Assembly (NCBI GenBank): GCA_025355395.1
Contig: JANXZT010000168.1
Coordinates: forward strand, 1-6,422
DNA length: 6,422 nt
Direction: 5' to 3'
Source of the DNA: Betaproteobacteria bacterium
GTDB lineage: Bacteria; Pseudomonadota; Gammaproteobacteria; Burkholderiales; Casimicrobiaceae
The notes below the pieces were generated by a model. That model saw only the letters and a list, made by a program, of their open reading frames with translations, made no database searches and was not told where the DNA came from. Shown here piece by piece: positions 5,072 to 6,422 of this stretch (the first letter of the stretch is position 1; every line of letters starts with the position of its first letter). A program made the translations under genes and the position numbers.

Positions 5072-6069
5072 TGCCGTGACACCAGTCTCTCGCGCAACGA
5101 ATCGAGGCCGCCCAGGACCCCGCCCCGCGCGAACAGGACAATCACTACCAGGAAGAAGCCAATCCAGAATTCCCAGTACACCGGATCGATGCCCGACAGG
5201 TAATCCTGCGCGATCATGAAGACTGCCGCGCCGACGAAACCACCGTAGAGGCGCCCCGTCCCGCCCAGCACCAGCATGATCAGAAGTTCTGCTGAGCGCG
5301 GAAAGCCCAGCGAGTCGATGCCCACGAATTGCGTCGTCTGCGCGAGCAGCGCGCCGGCGATGCCCGCGACTGCGGCAGCGACCGTGAATATCGTGCGGAG
5401 GCGCTTGCCCACCGGCGCGCCGATCGCCGGCATGCGCTTGCCGCCTTCACGAATGCCGCGCAGGCTCAGGCCGAACGGCGAGCTCACGAGCCTGCGCACG
5501 ATCAGCAAGACGACGAACACGACGGCGAGCGCATAAAGGAACGCCGTGCGCCCGCCGAGATCGAATCCCCACGTGCCGAGCAGCTTCCCCGCAGTGAAGC
5601 TCAGGCCGTCGACGCCGCCGGTGACAAATGCGGCCTTGTTCGCGGCCTCCCACGCCATCAGACCGATGCCGAGCGTCACCATCAGGCGCGTCAGGTCGCT
5701 GCCGCGCACGACGAGGAAGCTCACCAGGTACCCGGCCAGCGCGGCGACGGCCGCGGCGACGAGCAATCCGGAGATCGGTTCGTTGAAGCCATTTTTTGCA
5801 AGCAGGCCGGCCGCATACGCGCCGATGCCAAAAAACGCGGCGTGGCCGAGCGAAACGATGCCGGCGTAGCCTAGGATCAGGTCGAGCGACACCGCGAACA
5901 GCCCTGCGATCAGGATCTGGCTGCCGAGCACGCGATAGTCGGGCAGCACGAAGAACGCGGCGACCGGAAGCAGCCAGAAAGCGATTTCGAGCGCGCGCCA
6001 GCGCCCATCCGGCAGCCGCGAAACGGTCGCCGCAGTGGGCGCGACGCTTGCCCGCGCCGCAGCCGTCAT
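5068..6069 (-). CDS. livM: ABC transporter permease, LivM type
   Basis: Integral membrane permease that forms the translocation path with LivH. The 333-aa product begins with about 25 polar residues rich in Ala and Arg. Hydrophobic helices follow from about residue 28. The diagnostic LivM stretch LDLILGYAGIVSLGHAAFFG is at 62-81. A cytoplasmic coupling loop at about 196-222 (SPFGLSLRGIREGGKRMPAIG) contacts the ATPases. The second conserved block, GGTGRLYGGFVGAA, is at 269-282. The last helix ends near 315 and is followed by a short basic tail. The start codon overlaps the livH stop and the stop overlaps the livG start, both as ATGA, which supports both ends. Length is normal for LivM. The substrate is not readable; LivM families also serve urea, short amides and aromatic acids. 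Confidence 0.95.
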   Translation of the reverse strand: MTAAARASVAPTAATVSRLPDGRWRALEIAFWLLPVAAFFVLPDYRVLGSQILIAGLFAVSLDLILGYAGIVSLGHAAFFGIGAYAAGLLAKNGFNEPISGLLVAAAVAALAGYLVSFLVVRGSDLTRLMVTLGIGLMAWEAANKAAFVTGGVDGLSFTAGKLLGTWGFDLGGRTAFLYALAVVFVVLLIVRRLVSSPFGLSLRGIREGGKRMPAIGAPVGKRLRTIFTVAAAVAGIAGALLAQTTQFVGIDSLGFPRSAELLIMLVLGGTGRLYGGFVGAAVFMIAQDYLSGIDPVYWEFWIGFFLVVIVLFARGGVLGGLDSLRERLVSRQ

Positions 6070-6422
6070 GTCCTGCGTCCATAGAGCCCCGCCGGAAACA
6101 CGATTAGCAGCACGACCATCAGCGCGTAGATGACGAACCCACCGACCTGCGGCACGAAGTATTTGCCGGCGACATCGAACACGCCGAGGATCAGCGCGGC
6201 GATGAGCGGACCCTTAATCGTCCCGGTCCCGCCGACGGCGACAACGAGCAGGAAATACACCATGTACTTGAGCGGAAACGTCGGATCGAGCCCAAGCACG
6301 TCGATGCCAAGCGCGCCGCCGAGCCCGGCGAGCCCCGACCCCAGCGCGAACGTCAACGCGAACACGCGGTTGACGTTGATGCCAAGACCCGCCGCGGCGA
6401 CGGCGTTGTCGACGCTCGCGCG
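6066..6422 (-). CDS. livH: ABC transporter permease, LivH type, C-terminal part (cut by window edge)
   Basis: The other membrane permease of the HAAT importer. The frame is open from the right edge and gives 118 residues of the C-terminal half. The first residues, RASVDNAVAAAGLGINVNRV, form the cytoplasmic coupling loop of LivH, in which an Ala-x-x-x-Gly-Ile-Asn pattern is usual. Then come helices and the conserved VAVGGTGTIKGPLIAALILG (61-80), the LivH counterpart of the LivM C-terminal block. The protein ends GLYGRRT, with the basic end typical of the family. The GTG at 6363-6365 is internal, because family similarity continues upstream to the window edge. The TGA stop overlaps the livM start. 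The N-terminal half and any substrate-binding protein gene would lie to the right. Confidence 0.95.
   Translation of the reverse strand, partial: RASVDNAVAAAGLGINVNRVFALTFALGSGLAGLGGALGIDVLGLDPTFPLKYMVYFLLVVAVGGTGTIKGPLIAALILGVFDVAGKYFVPQVGGFVIYALMVVLLIVFPAGLYGRRT

Noticed and set aside
6363..6365. GTG as the start of a short LivH-like protein
   Set aside because: LivH-type sequence continues in frame upstream to the window edge, so this codon is internal and the gene is simply cut by the window.
1..6422. CRISPR array, tRNA, rRNA, insertion sequence or phage genes
   Set aside because: No spaced direct repeats, cloverleaf sequences, transposase frames or terminal repeats were seen. The window is filled by metabolic and respiratory genes.

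Overview
The window is a G+C-rich stretch of bacterial chromosome in which every supported gene lies on the minus strand, so the genes read from right to left. Gene content and order (ccoI-ccoS-ccoN, FNR-type promoters, a livHMGF-type ABC operon) and the protein sequences suggest a proteobacterium, most likely a betaproteobacterium. That placement is by eye and is not proven.

Right half (3625-6422): a tightly packed ABC transporter operon of the branched-chain amino acid (LIV/HAAT) type. In transcription order it holds the C-terminal part of the permease LivH (cut by the window edge), the permease LivM, the ATPase LivG and the ATPase LivF. The three junctions overlap by 4, 4 and 8 bases, which implies one mRNA with coupled translation. 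The substrate-binding protein is not in the window, so the true substrate (leucine/isoleucine/valine, or another amino acid, amide or acid) is open.

Middle (3344-3624): an intergenic region of 281 bases. Its left part holds a convincing promoter for the next gene block: an FNR/ANR/FixK-like box with a -10 hexamer exactly where a class II FNR promoter should have it, and a perfect 9-bp inverted repeat between the two. The right part holds no recognisable gene or strong terminator.

Left half (1-3343): an assembly and structural block for cbb3-type cytochrome c oxidase, the high-affinity terminal oxidase of microaerobic respiration. It starts with a 66-aa YgaP/DUF2892-like membrane protein, followed by CcoI (copper P-type ATPase, 836 aa), the 49-aa assembly protein CcoS, which starts at GTG, and the first 90 residues of the catalytic subunit CcoN. 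A second, stronger FNR-type box with the same spacing to a -10 sits between ccoS and ccoN, and its upstream half-site contains the ccoS stop codon. The copper-supply genes and the structural genes therefore each appear to have an oxygen-responsive promoter.

The proteins are ordinary members of known families. The more interesting material is regulatory: two matched FNR-type promoters, a dyad that may be a further operator, and the small membrane protein placed at the head of the ccoI-ccoS unit. I saw no mobile element, CRISPR array, tRNA or rRNA.
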